A stretch of 64,000 nt of DNA from Myotis daubentonii (GCF_963259705.1 NC_081842.1:180424349-180488348); one strand, 5' to 3'; counted from the first letter of the stretch, positions 50,041-63,792 are shown. Notes: generated by a model from the sequence alone, not told the origin. Program-made: numbers and translations.

Positions 50041-52110
50041 TTTCCTCCAGAGAATAAATATGAGGCAGATCATCTTAATAGGATTAATCTGATTCTAGGA
50101 AGAGTATGTCTTTAGGGAATTGCAACCAAAACCCAACTGTTTACCAGGGACTCTTCTTGATAAGCTGAAAACCTGTTTTAAGTCCCCAGGACTTAAACTC
50201 TGCTTAGCTTTTCTGCCTTTTAGCCACTGCTCTCTGCTTAGACTCTTACATTTACTATTATTACAAATTAGCAAATAACTCAAAAGTCAAATAAAATGTT
50301 AGGCTCATTTTTCTTCTACTGACCACTGAAGTCCTGGCTGCCTTCAAACAGATTTTTAAATTTTCTCCAGATTTTCTAAATGTTCATGATTAAGGTTAAT
50401 TTCATACAAGTTAGAAGTCATAGCCAGGTATGAAAGTCAATTACACTGGAAAAAAATGTATGCACAATAATGGGAAATTTACTATACTTTTTAAATAGAG
50501 TCAATGACTGAGATTCCCTTTGGGATGACACCTAACTTCTTTGGAACCATTTGTTCAGCAGCGATAAGCCATTCAGAGCATAATTCTTCATCTTATCCAC
50601 AAAGCTACTATAATACAAGTCTAATTTCTTGCTGAAATCAAGTTCATAGCATATAACTGTTATACTACCTAACTGTGAACTAGTAGAGCACCTGAGTAAA
50701 AAGGTGGGTTAACCATATCTTAGTTGACTTAGAATTCAAATGTCAGGCAAGAATAACTTAAGTAAATTCTGTGATGATTAGTTTCCACTGTTTTCAACTA
50801 GTAAATCACCTTTTGTAATATCATTTTTAACACTTGTGGAAATGTATGTTTAAAATCCAATATGACTAAACACAGTAAATGCTTAATATATATTCTATTA
50901 TTTCATTAACTGAGTCTGGGAACTGAAGTCAATTATAGAATACCATACAATATCAAGTTATAATCAAACACATTAAGAAAGAAAATAAAATTAACTAATA
51001 AGGTATTTATCAGATAAAGTAGGAAACTAGAAAAAGTATATGGTGTATTTAAAATATTTTATTGCACTAATTTCAATTATGATAGCTAGATAACTACCTT
51101 ATAATTGATTTGTAATTTAGAAATGGAGAGATGTAAAATGAAAACATATTGCTCATGGTTCTGCTAATAGTATGGAGAAAAAAGGATTATGAAAAAAAGT
51201 ATTTCAATAAAATGATACACTGGCATTCAGGATAAGTCAACTTATAGCAAGATCTGATAATTATTTTTAACTATACAAAAGGTTGTTTTAAAACTCTAAG
51301 GGCAAATAATTATTATTTTAAAAACAAAGGCATCACCAAAAGAAATACAGTAAAATGTATCAGAGGCAAACACTGTTAAACATAAGACACCACTTAAGCA
51401 AAAATACTGTTCCTGTGAAGGGGTGAAGAAGGTTTCTATTATTAGCAGAGATAAGAGCTGCCTGAAATTCTTTCCTGAATAACACCATACTAAAAATAAA
51501 GTGGTTCACAACACTTCAAAATAAACACATTGCTTTGCATATGCATTTCTATCACTGATAGGTAAAAAAAAACTATATTCAATCAGATTCAAGGTGCTTT
51601 CTCTTGTATTTGCCTCTAATAAATATACTAGGGAGATTTGCTCTCATTTTTATAACACATTCAATAATTTTGAGATTTTGTTCCACCCACTTACTCATTA
51701 GCTCTTGAAGGATTTAAAATTAGATCTTCTGCTAAATCAAATTAAAATATTAACTACTTTCTCTACAAGTATTTTTCTACCAAGAAAACAACAGGAATCT
51801 CAGAAAAATGGGACAGTGTTATTATTACAAAGCAGTATTACCAAATGCTTTAAGGAAAGCTAACATGGCTCACATGATAGGTGAATATTTTGGTGTGTTC
51901 TAAAAACAAACAAAAAAATAGATAAAGCAGTGCTGTGTTAGCATGGAAAAGGGAGAAAGTCCAAAGAAGTGAGGTAATTACCTCAGTATATGATTAAACT
52001 ACAACAATCCTTTCTAATTTACATCGATCTCTTAGGACAAAGTTTGTAGGAAGGCATTTTTAGCTCCATCTATATTTTCTGTACTTTTTAAAAATGAATT
52101 TTATTTATTA

Positions 52111-52676
52111 CTAGTGGCCTGGTGCAAGAAATTCATGCACGGGGAGAGGGGGGTGTCCCTCAGCCCAGCCAGCACCCTCTCCAATCCGGAACCCCTCGGG
52201 CCTAAACCGGCAGTCAGACATCCCTCTTGCAATCTGGGACCGCTGGTTCCTAACCGCTCACCTGCCTGCCTGCCTGATCGCCCCTAACCACTCTGCCTGC
52301 TGGCCTGCTCACCCCCAACTGCCCCTCTCGTCAGCCTGATCACCCCCAACTTCCCTCCCCGGCCGGCCTCATGGCCCCCAACTGACCTCCCCGGCCGGCA
52401 TCATGGCCCCCAACTGCCCTCCCCTGCCAGCCTGATCACCCCTAACTGCCCTCCCCGGCCAGCCTTATGGCCCCCAACTGCACCCCCCTCCCCCCACTGG
52501 CCTGGTCGCCCCTCATGGCCCCCCCAGCTGGCCTGGTGGCCCCACGCAGCCTGCTGTTCAGTCATTTGGTCATCCCTCACTAACCCCCCTGCCGGCCTGG
52601 TCGCCCCACGCGGCCTGTTCGGTCATCTGTTCGGTTGTTTCAGATGTGACAGTCACTTAGGCTTTTATTATATAGA
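52111..52676 (-). mobile_element. HeliBat-type Helitron (minus)
   Basis: On the minus strand it starts TCTATATAATAAAAGCC and ends with a degenerate hairpin and CTAG at 52111; host bases A52110 and T52677. The body consists of imperfect units of about 40 bp around 'ccagcctgatcacccc', as in 18062 and 45067. Confidence 0.92.
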
Positions 52677-53884
52677 TTTTGGTTCTACTTTAAGGAGATA
52701 TAGCCTTAAAAATGATCCATGCATGCAAACTGCCAGCTGCTGCTCACACTTTCCTCCCTTGGTGAGTTGTATGACTGCCACCAGGAAATCTGGAATGTGT
52801 ATGTTAGTGTTGCATACATGCATTGCAAGTGGTGTACAGGAGAGGATGATGAGGAAGCAGCACCTAAAGAATTAGAGTTTTCTGTACATATTTGAATGAA
52901 ATATGAAAGAAGACCTGGGAAAAACAAAACAAGAGATGGTAAACTCTTCTTCCCATTAAACTCATCAAACAAATTCTTGGTCTCAGAATCAGATCACAGA
53001 TTATTCTCATCACTCAGACAATAATGAGTTTAAGTACACAACAGACCCTAATGTACAAAAAAGTACCTCAGAGTTAAGTACTTTTGAGTATTTTCTACAT
53101 TTTCTCATGTACTTCGGACAACTGTGTAAGGGGACATATGGTATTATTCTCTTTCTTATAGATCAAGTGACTTTGACGTAAGGCCACACTGCTGGTTTAC
53201 AACACAGCTAAAGTTCCACACCAGGTCCTCCAAATCTAGTATTTTCTCTGTACTATATAACATGCTGCCTTTGTGGACTTACTCTGAATCTATTCACACT
53301 TATAACATTGTTTCCTTTTGAGAGTCAGTCAACTGATCTCACAAAATGAACAAAGTTCATTCAGAAGTTAGGAACACATTTACCTATGTTGAAACAATAT
53401 AAATGATATAACAGCAAAACAAAAAAATCTAAATAGCACATCATTTACCTAATTATTTAAGGAATATGACTGAATTGATTTTGAGTCAAAAACTAATCTT
53501 CCAGTATTTGAGAAAAAATGGTTTCATTATTTGAACTATTTCAAAACTAAAATCAGTTCAGCTAATAATTTATATGAACGCTCACCATTATTTCCATTTT
53601 ATTCTTATTTTATTCATGTTCCATATCTGTGAGAAAACAAATTACATGACTTACCCAAAATGGATACTGCATTTTAAAATAAGCACTAATAATTAAGTAT
53701 CATACAGCACAAATAAATTAGTCATTTAGAACCAAAAAATAGGGGCAGGTTATTACAGCTCTGTTTCAAAGTTAAAATCAGAAATGAAGGCAGCATTTCT
53801 AAACACAGCGAACACTTAACACTTCACAGAGAGTGCGAAATTTATTCACAAGAGCCATTTGTATGGCAATTTATCTTTTTAAAA

Positions 53885-54060
53885 AGCCATTTTATGTACC
53901 TCAACTAATTTAATCCTCATAAAAACTCTAGAAAGTAGGTAGGCCAAGTGTTGTTATGGCCATTTTACAAAAGAAGGAAACAGGCTCCAAGTAATTTAAT
54001 GGTTTTCCCAAAGCCATACAACTAGGAATGCAATGGAATTAAAATCCAGGGCTAATTAAT
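53885..54060 (-). repeat. MIR SINE
   Basis: Reads 'aatttaatcctcataaaaac', 'ccattttacaaaagaaggaa' and 'acaggctccaagtaatttaa', the antisense MIR pattern. Confidence 0.8.
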
Positions 54061-54479
54061 GTTTTCCAAAATCAATATTTTTTCTAGGATACCAAATCAT
54101 TTTTACAAGTTCTCTTTAGTATGATGACTAAAGGCTACTGGTAATCTTAGTCAAGGTTACTGTTATAGGTAAAAAACCTGAAATACCTAGTCTTTCTAAC
54201 AAATTTGGGATAGAATTCAGCATATTCATCACATAAGAAATGGAATGGATTGAGGTATAAGAGTAAAAGTTGGGAATATAAAAATACACATTTTAAGTAG
54301 ACATATGAAGTTTCAAAAAATCTTTTCATTCTCCCTAAATATGAACTAAAATAAAGACATTTAAATCTATTTTCTCAATCCTTGATAAATATCTAAGAAC
54401 ATGTAAAATTATATCCTTGTAGGTTTGAAACTCACAAGATAACATACTACATATGTATGCATTTTGACTGTGCATTCCA

Positions 54480-54680
54480 TATAGCACAGACTCTGGAGTC
54501 AGGGAGCCCTGAATTTAATTGCCCATTCTGCCACTTACTAGCAATGTAACCTTGGGTAACTCACTTACCGTAAGTATCTGACCTTCAATACTTCCTGTGT
54601 AAAATGGAGATAATGCCAAACTCAGAATTACTCTATAGTACTTAGAATATAGTAAAAACTAAATCAAGTTGTAACTTTTA
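54480..54680 (+). repeat. MIR SINE
   Basis: Reads 'agcacagactctggagtcag', 'tctgccacttactagcaatg', 'taaccttgggtaactcactt' and 'tgtgtaaaatggagataatg': a well-preserved sense MIR. Confidence 0.9.
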
Positions 54681-55089
54681 TCACTAAAGTGTCACAAACG
54701 CATTTTCTTTTTCTTTTGTTCTACATTACATGTGTATTTCAGCTCTGGTCTTCAGTAATTCAAATTTCCATTAAACCAGAAGGAAAAAAATTAAACACAA
54801 CCATTTTTTAAATTAAATCTTTTTAAAAATCAGTTTAATGATCAAGTTGTAAAGGCCCTGACAGACTGACTGCACGTTACAGTATTCTCTTTTAGGAGAA
54901 GAAAACAAGGTCCAAAGAAGTTAAATGTATTGTTCAGTCCTTGACACTACATGGGAGTCAGAAACAACCCCAGCAAGGGCCCAAAATACCACAGGACAAC
55001 ATTCAGGTCCAACAACTGACCAGGTAGTTGTCTGGAATTCAATTTACATTTGAGACATGTATTCACATTTTTTAAACGGCAACATTGCA

Positions 55090-55275
55090 CCCTGGCTGGT
55101 GTGGCTTTGTTGGCTGGGTGTCCTCCCATGTACCAGGAAGCTGCTGGTTTGATTCCTGGTCAGGGCACATGCCTGGATGCATGAAACAGCAGATCAATGT
55201 TGTGCTCTCACATTGATTTTTCTCTACCTCCCTGCCCCTCCCTCTTTCTCTACACATCAATAAACTATTGGTTGG
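55090..55275 (+). mobile_element. Ves SINE
   Basis: Starts 'ccctggctggtgtggctttg', with 'gtttgattcctggtcagggc', a CT-rich stretch and 'catcaataaactattg'. It belongs to a subgroup different from the 57682 copy. Confidence 0.9.
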
Positions 55276-56099
55276 TGTGTTTTTTTAAAGCTAACACTGC
55301 TTGTTAAAAAAAATTTCAATGAAAGTTCCATTTGCTCATCTTTTTAGTTACCTCAAAAACAGGTGGGGAATTAGTAAAACATTTACTTAAATTCTTGAAA
55401 GCCAATTCTGCGGGCCATTCAAGTAATGAGAAAGTAATCCTTGATGTAACTTTGCTGGCTACAAAGAATCTTAGTGTGCTTGCAAAGTATCCCTTGGTGT
55501 CCAATAAAGAGTAAGTATTTCAAAAACCAAATCAGTCCTCACTTTGAAAATGCAGGCTTCTTTTAAAATAAACAATATTTTTACATTGCAAATGTATTTT
55601 TTTTCTTCAAGTACTCTTTGTATAACACAAAAAACAGATCTATTCTTTTAAAATTTCTATCACCTTTACTAATTTATGTAAGAACTGAACAAGTCTACAA
55701 GAGCTCTCAAACAGCAGTTCCACCCTATACTGGGAAGAATAAGAACTGAAATGATCAATATGGAAAACAAATTTAAGTAAAAAGTATTGCTGTTAAACTC
55801 TGTCAGCCCACATAATGTTTCCATAAGTAATCTTACAACAGAATAATGAAGTAGAAAATTCAACTAAGAACATTTTAAATAAGGCTTTAGTTATTTATCA
55901 ACAAATAGAAAAGAATTTCCATGTACTTTTAAAAAATAACTTGAAACTAGTGCTACTAAATAAAAACTTTGCCATTTCCAAAATCTATAATTAACATGAC
56001 AATAACGAGAGAAGGCACATAAGATATTCCTCAATTTCCATGTTTCTATAGCCATATAAAACTAAATAATTTATTAATTTTTTAGTAGAAATTAACCAT

Positions 56100-57207
56100 A
56101 CAAAGTCTAAATCTATGACAATAAAAAAATGCATGGGTGTTCAACAAAAGGTGCTGGACAATTGGATATACACATTCAAAAAATTGACCTTAGACCCTCA
56201 TTTTATTCCATATTCAAAAATTAACTCAAATGGGTCATAGATATAAATGTAAGAGCTAAAACAATAAAACGTGTAGACGACAACATAAAAGAAAATCCTT
56301 GAGACCTAAAGCAACAATTTGTTAGATATAACACCAAAAGTATGGTCCATAACAGAAAAATAATCAATAAATTATACTTCATGTAAATTCAAAACTTTTA
56401 TACTTCAAAAGATACCATTAAGAAAATGAATCATCAAACAATAGACTCGGGAAAAATATTTGCAAAACGTATTCAATATGGGACTTGTATCCGAATTTAT
56501 AAAATATTCTTATAACTCAACTTAAGCGATGGCAAACAATCCAATAAAAAAAAAAAATAAGTAAACATTGGAGTAGACATCTTATCCAAGAAGACATACA
56601 AATGGCTAATAAGTACATGAAAGGTGTTCCAACATCAGTGGTCATTGGGGAAATGTAAATTAAAGCCACAATGAGATACCATTTCACACACGTTAGAATG
56701 GCTATAAGATAGACAATAACAAATGTGGATGTGGATGTGGCAAAATGAGAACCCTCATACGCTGTTGAAGGGACTGTAAAATAGTACGACTACTTTGGAA
56801 AACAGTTTGCAGTATCTCAAAAAGCTCAACATAAAACTATGATATGACCCAGCAATTCTATTCCTAGTTATCTACCAAAGATACTATGATAACATATGTC
56901 CATACAAAGACTTGCATGTGAATGCTTGTAGTGGCATTATTTGTAATAACCTGAAACTGAAAACAATGTCCATCATCTGGTGAAGGTATAGACAGACTGA
57001 CATACCTACATTGGAATATTGTTCAGCAATAAAAAGGAACAAACTACTGGCACATGTTATGCCAGGCATCAATCTCAAAAATATTATTAAAGAAGCCAGA
57101 TATGAGAGACTCTATATTGAATGATCCCATTTATAAGTGTCCAGAGAAAGAAAATTTATAGACAGAAAATGTTATTGGTTTTCTGGGGCTGAGGGTAGGA
57201 ATGAGAA
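56100..57207 (+). mobile_element. L1 retrotransposon 3' part, left of Helitron
   Basis: Degenerate L1 ORF2 3' end: 'ggtgctggacaattggatat', 'ccttagaccctcattttatt', 'aatggctataagatagacaa' and 'aattctattcctagttatct'. It continues after the Helitron at 57422. Confidence 0.85.
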
Positions 57208-57421
57208 TCTATAATAATAAAAGCATAATATGCTAATTCGACTAGACATCCTTCCAGACAACCTTCCGGACCAAACCAGGGCTGCGAGGGAAGCCTGGGT
57301 CCTGGGTGTCTGCCAGCAGCCAGAGGGAAATCCGGGTCCCAGGTGCCAGAGGGAAGCCGGTGCTGGCAGCCAGTGGAAGGAAGGCCTCCTCTTACACAAA
57401 TTTAGTGCATCAGGCCTCTAG
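57208..57421 (+). mobile_element. HeliBat-type Helitron inside L1
   Basis: Starts TCTATAATAATAAAAGC after A57207, ends with a degenerate hairpin and gcctCTAG before T57422. 214 bp. It splits an L1 3' end at an A^T site. Confidence 0.93.
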
Positions 57422-57592
57422 TTAACTATAAATGGGCATGAGGGATCCTACTGTGGTGATGAAAATCTTCTAAAATTGATTTATGAAAGTTGAGCCACTT
57501 GGTAAAGTTACTACAAATCACTGAATTGTACACTTGGAATGAGTGAATTTTATATGTAAAATATACCTCAATAAAGTTGTTTTTAACAATGC
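57422..57592 (+). mobile_element. L1 3' end, right of Helitron
   Basis: Continues 'ttaactataaatgggcatga', 'tgaattgtacacttggaatg' and 'aaatatacctcaataaagtt', the L1 3' terminus. Confidence 0.85.
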
Positions 57593-57681
57593 ATGTGCTT
57601 TTGTTTCTTGTCCCTTGAATTAAATGAATGACTTTAAATTGTAGCAACTTCTATAATTTTTATTAAACAAACAATTGTACT

Positions 57682-57906
57682 GCCCTAACCGGTTTGGCTC
57701 AGTGGATAGAGCGTCAGCCTGTGGACTGAAAGGTCCCAGGTTCGATTCCGGTCAAGGGCACGTACCTTGGTTGCGGGCACATCCCCAGTAGGAGGTGTGC
57801 AGGAGGCAGCTGATCGATGTTTCTCTCTCATGGATGTTTATAACTCTCTATCCCTCTCCCTTCCTCTCTGTAAAAAAAAATCAATAAAATATAAAAATAC
57901 TTAAAA
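57682..57906 (+). mobile_element. Ves SINE with perfect 17-bp target duplication
   Basis: Near-consensus Ves: 'gccctaaccggtttggctca', 'ggttcgattccggtcaaggg', 'gcaggaggcagctgatcgat', CT-rich and A-rich tail. Flanked by aaacaaacaattgtact at 57665-57681 and 57907-57923. This is a comparatively young insertion. Confidence 0.96.
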
Positions 57907-58479
57907 AAACAAACAATTGTACTAATTCTAACCTCGGCTGGGAAAACCACGATACAGAGGCTCTAACACAGTATTAGGAACATCACTACGAATGGTTGCT
58001 CACTGGCTAGAGGCCCTCTAGGAAGAGGATTTCTCATAAATCAAAGTACCTTACGTTGGTTTATATTTTAAGAAGCCAGTGCCTGGAAGCAGCTCGAGTA
58101 CTATATACAAGAGATTTAAGTTGTGCTTTGGCAATGGGCCAATTGATTAGATGGGTAGTTTAGTCTACATTCAGATTACAGTTAAAGAATGTTTTAAAAT
58201 AAACAAAAATTTTAACACAATTTGGAAGAAATAGGGTAACTTATATACCCTGTACATGTCCAGATATCGAAGGCACCATTTGCTTGAGTAACAACTTCCT
58301 AATGTTGAAACACAATAGGTCTCAATGATCTTTAATGACATTTCAAGCATTAATCCAATCCCATGGATCTTCCTACATTCATTCTAAATATATTCTCCTC
58401 ACTATCCACCCTATTTCTGAGGTTTTTCAAAAATAACCTAGAACTTCACAGCCCTCATGGGACTCTAAAGAATTTTACA

Positions 58480-58755
58480 AACTTTTTATGTCTTTACACA
58501 AATACCGCCTTGTCTGTGAGGCCTTGCCTGACACCTTATTGAAAACTGCCAGCCTCACAAAACTCCCTGGCCTCCCTTCCCTGGTGCATTTTTCTCTGAT
58601 ACATATAGTGAGCACTGTTTCTCTTCCCCTACTGCGAGTATAAGTTCCACAAAAGGGGGGCTTTTTATCTGGTTTTGTTCCTTGCTGTATCTCCATTGCC
58701 TACAACAGTGCCTAACATAGTGTAGGTGTTCAGTAAGTGTTTTTAAAAAAATGAA
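58480..58755 (+). repeat. L2 LINE 3' end
   Basis: Contains 'ttgtctgtgaggccttgcct', 'gtatctccattgcctacaac' and 'agtgcctaacatagtgtagg', then 'tgttcagtaagtgtttt', the L2 3' end pattern. Confidence 0.8.
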
Positions 58756-59360
58756 AGGGTATCAGATATATGAAATAAAAGCTCATCCTTGCCACAAATA
58801 TACAATGAGTTCATTCTATTTAACAAACTTAAGATTAAAATATGAATTTTAAAGAAAATAGAAGCCTCAATAGTCTCCAGGCTGCCTAGCCAACATTTCT
58901 ATAGCAAAAAACAAAAAGAAGGGAGGGGGGGGGGGAAGCCAACGTTTTACTTATAATTCTGGATTTGCAACAATCAAATGGAGAGTATTTTTAATAAGCT
59001 GGCTCGAGTTCTGGGGAGAGGGAAAATTAACTAAATCCCATGTGACTTTTGTTAACAACACAAAAAGTAAAGTTTAATACTTAACTAGTAAGAAGTAAAA
59101 AATTTCTAAGGCGGCCTGTTTTCCTCCACCCAAAGTGGGATTCCATCACCAACAAAAACAGACCTCAGTAGAATCTGCTTTAGCAGCTCTGGCCTCCGAG
59201 GCCCACACCCCCACGAGAGGCGACACCAAGGAACCTTTTTTCTCCCTCCATCCCCGTACCCCACCCCACCCCACCCACCCCCCAGACCATTTCACACACG
59301 CCAACCAACCTTCAGACTCCGCAGTTCCAATCAACCCCTGACCCCAGGCAGCAGTATCCC

Positions 59361-60480
59361 AGCCCCTCCACATCCCCTCCACAGTCTGCCCACCAGCCAG
59401 CCCTCCCCACCTCCCAGCCCCTCCACATCCCCTCCACAGTCAGCCCAGCAGCCAGCTCACTCCACCTCCCAGCACCTCCACATCCCCTCCACGGTCTGCC
59501 CACCAGCCAGCCCTCTCCACCTCCCAGCCCCTCCACATCCCCTCCATGGTTTGCCCACCAGCCAGCCCTCCCCACCTCCCAGCCCCTCCACATCCCCTCC
59601 ATGGTCTGCCCACCAGCCAGCCCTCCCCACCTCCCAGCCCCTCCACATCCCCTCCATGGTCAGCCCAGCAGCCAGCCCACCACACCTCCCAGCCCCTCCA
59701 CATCCCCTCCACAGTCAGCCCAGCAGCCAGCCCTCACCACCTCCCAGCCCCTCCACATCCCCTCCATGGTCAGCCCAGCAGCCAGCCCTCCCCACCTCCC
59801 AGCCCCTCCACATCCCCTCCACAGTCTGCCCACCAGCCAGCCCTCCCCACCTCCCAGCCCTCCACATCCCCTCCACAGTCAGTCCAGCAGCCAGCCCTCC
59901 CCACCTCCCAGCCCCTCCACATCCCCTCCATGGTCAGCCCAGCAGCCAGCCCTCCCCACCTCCCAGCCCCTCCACATCCCCTCCACAGTCTACCCACCAG
60001 CCAGCCCTCCCCACCTCCCAGCCCCTCCACACCCCCTCCACAGTCAGCCCACCAGCCAGCCCTCCCCACCTCCCAGCCCCTCCACATCCCCTCCACAGTC
60101 AGCCCAGCAGCCAGCCCTCCCCACCTCCCAGCCCTCCACAGTCAGTCCAGCAGCCAGCCCTCCCCACCTCCCAGCCCCTCCACAGTCAGCCCACCCCACC
60201 TCCCAGCCCCTCCACAGTCAGCCCACCCCACCTCCCAGCCCCTCCACAGTCAGCCCACCCCACCTCCCAGCCCCTCCACAGTCAGCCCACCTCACCTCCC
60301 AGCCCCTCCACAGTCAGCCCACCTCACCTCCCAGCCCCTCCACAGTCAGCCCACCCCACCTCCCAGCCCCTCCACAGTCAGCCCACCTCACCTCCCAGCC
60401 CCTCCACAGTCAGCCCACCCCACCTCCCAGCCCCTCCACAGTCAGCCCACCCCACCTCCCAGCCCCTCCACAGTCAGCCC
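59361..60480. repeat. Two-tier VNTR in PRKAA2 intron 1
   Basis: Tandem minisatellite. From 59361 to about 60172, units of 55 bp start 'agcccctccacatcccctcc' (starts at 59361, 59416, 59471, 59526, 59581, 59636, 59691 and so on). From 60173 to 60480, 32-bp units start 'agcccctccacagtcagccc' (60173, 60205, 60237, 60269 to 60461). The 32-bp unit equals the 55-bp unit with 23 bp removed. The + strand is C-rich, so nascent PRKAA2 RNA is G-rich. The array creates long Ser/Pro-rich frames in all three + frames that are not genes. Confidence 0.97.
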
Positions 60481-60689
60481 AGCAGCCCGAGTCGCGCAGC
60501 AGGAAAGAATGGGGTGGCAGGGACTCCAGCCTGGCCAGAACTGGAGGACATTTTGCACTCCATCCCGGGTCTGCCCCTTTCTGTGTGACCTTGGGCGTGC
60601 TCCTCAACCACCAGGGGTCCCCGTTTGGTCAGCTGCAGGGCGAGGACAACACCTGCAACAGCTGCCGTGGGGATCAATGAAACCGCATG

Positions 60690-61800
<1,111 letters not shown>

Positions 61801-62149
61801 CATGGGGAAACGCTTTGCTCTCTTCAGTCGTCCGCCTCTACGGATATGCTAGTCATCAATCACTTTGTCCTAAAGACGTAAGAACCCTGTCCGCTCGAGC
61901 TCCCAATTCTCATTTACACAAAGGTCTCCGATAAATCGCAGCCACCATGTTTGCTAATTGCATTTGCACACATGCTTCTATGAATACATAGTGTGTAGAC
62001 ATACTTTGGGACAGAACTGCGCAGAGATGGTGACAAAGGAAAAAGGAAACAATGTAGTGAACATAGAGAGTCAAATGCATATGGACAAAGAAATGGTGAA
62101 GAGCAAGAGTAATCAATATAAGAACACACATTAAAGAATAAAAGTGACA
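61801..62149. other. Upstream flank of PRKAA2, non-CpG
   Basis: Sequence beyond the CpG island up to the Ves insertion. The segment 61818-61862 is about 80% identical to a piece inside the Helitron at 63567-63611 (see findings). The rest is moderately AT-rich with no recognised gene; the open frames here on the minus strand are short and lack any family resemblance. Confidence 0.5.
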
Positions 62150-62367
62150 GCCCTAACTGGTTTGGCTCAGTGGATAGAACGTCGGCCTGCGGACTGAAAG
62201 GTCCCAGGTTCGATTCCGGTCAAGGGCATGTACCTTGGTTGTGGGCACATCCCCAGTAGGAGGTGTGCAGGAGGCAGCTGATGGGATGTTTCTCTCTCAT
62301 TGATGTTTCTAACTCTCTATCCCTCTCCCTTCCTCTCTGTAGAAAATCAATAAAAAAAAATTTAAAA
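62150..62367 (+). mobile_element. Ves SINE upstream of PRKAA2
   Basis: Near-consensus Ves: 'gccctaactggtttggctca', 'ggttcgattccggtcaaggg', CT-rich tail and 'aatcaataaaaaaaaat'. Flanked by 17-bp duplications aaagaataaaagtgaca (62133-62149) and aaagaataaatgtgaca (62368-62384), one mismatch. Confidence 0.95.
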
Positions 62368-62384
62368 AAAGAATAAATGTGACA

Positions 62385-63197
62385 AAGATAGAAGTGGGGG
62401 TAAAAAGGGGGAGCAGGGGAGACGGACTAGAAGCATGATGCCCAGACACAGCATTAAAGACTGACACGAATTTAGTAATGAAGTGATTAGGTATCCCTTC
62501 TTCCTTCCTCCCTCCTTTCCTTCCATCCATCCTTCCATATTGTCCTATTCTTTTGTTGCCTGTCTTTCAGGACTTAAAAGTTATTTGCTGTTTGGTAAGA
62601 AATGTTTAAGGATTAGTTGAACATTTTTAATATTATGTATGACAGAATTTCAAGGTCACATTCCTCCAGCAAAAAAAGTCTCATCACACTGTTTATATGT
62701 AAAGAGAGAAATATATTGTACAAAAAGGATAAGATGTAACAAAAGTTTATTTTCTGAGAAGTAAAAAATGATAAAATGGCAAACATATATCCATTCTCGT
62801 TTAGACACCAAAACAATCTGAGAGCTGATCACAGCTTATAAATTATAGATATCACAGCTGTTGAACAGAGGCTATTTTTGTTCATTCTTGAGATCATCTT
62901 ACTTGCTGACAAGAAGTATCATTTCAGAATCACTCTACCTAGCTGGCAATTTAGGAGAAAATAGCCAGTTATTTTTGATACTGAACCTTCAGTTGGTTAA
63001 AGGTCACTCCTTCAGTATTCATTCAAGTGAGTGAGAAAACAAAATACCTATTCAGCTTTTGAGATGCACATATGTCTGTCTCTTGTTCTAAGATCCCATT
63101 AAAAGATGTTAAAAAGTCTGTTAGATTGATTTCTTGATACTATGCAAAGAGAGAATATAAATAAATATTTTAACACATTCTTCACTGCCTTAACTAT
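62385..63197. other. Upstream intergenic sequence without recognised features
   Basis: AT-rich sequence between a Ves SINE and a Helitron. It has a pyrimidine-rich patch of CCTT/TTCC type at about 62499-62536. No gene, RNA or recognisable repeat was seen. Confidence 0.5.
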
Positions 63198-63792
63198 TCT
63201 TAAAATATAAAAGCCCAATATGCAAATTGTCCCTTCTACCAGGAGTTCTGCCAGGAGTTTGACTGCTTGCTAAAATGTGTGCTGACCACCAGGGAGCAGC
63301 ATGGGTCATGGCAGGCGTTGGTGACAGGGTGCTGGCAGTGGGTGGCAGTGGAGGTACTGAAGGCCCCAGTGGGCCCCAACAGGCCCCAATGAGAACGGGA
63401 TGGTGGAGCAGGTGTGTGGGCAGTGCCAGGCCAAGGCTGGTGCAAGCCACTGGTAACTGGGTGGGGTCCAATGGCCCTACTGATCCGATCACCTGACTGC
63501 CACCCAGCTCCCAGGCACTGAGGGAGCCAGGCAGGGGCCCGATGCGCTGCCGATCCGATCGCAGGGTTCTCTTCAATCGTCCTCCTCTACATATATTATA
63601 CTCATCAATTAATTCAGCACCTGGGAGCCGGGCGGTGGTGGGGCAATTGGCAGGGCGATCAGGCTCTGCAGGCAGCGACCAGCAGCAGTGGCAGGGGGCA
63701 AGTGGCCGTGGGAAGGGAGGGAGTACCTCGCTGGCAGCTGGCAGCCACTAGGGACCCTACCAGTGCACAAAATTTGTGCACTGGGCCTCTAG
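63198..63792 (+). mobile_element. HeliBat-type Helitron with inserted foreign segment
   Basis: Starts near TCTTAAAATATAAAAGCC (terminal bases degenerate), with 'atgcaaattgtcccttctac', ends with the hairpin 'gtgcacaaaatttgtgcac' and gcctCTAG. Relative to its relative at 47833, it carries about 48 extra bases at 63567-63614 between 'gatcgcaggg' and 'cagcacctgggagcc'. CCACCAGGGAGCAG lies at 63286-63299. Confidence 0.9.

Noticed and set aside
57690..57760. tRNA-like A and B boxes ('tggctcagtgg', 'ggttcgattcc')
   Set aside because: They are the tRNA-derived head of a Ves SINE, not a tRNA gene; the same applies to the other Ves copies.
59361..60480. Regular repeats that could look like a CRISPR array
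   Set aside because: Units are contiguous with no unique spacers, and the window is a mammalian genome.
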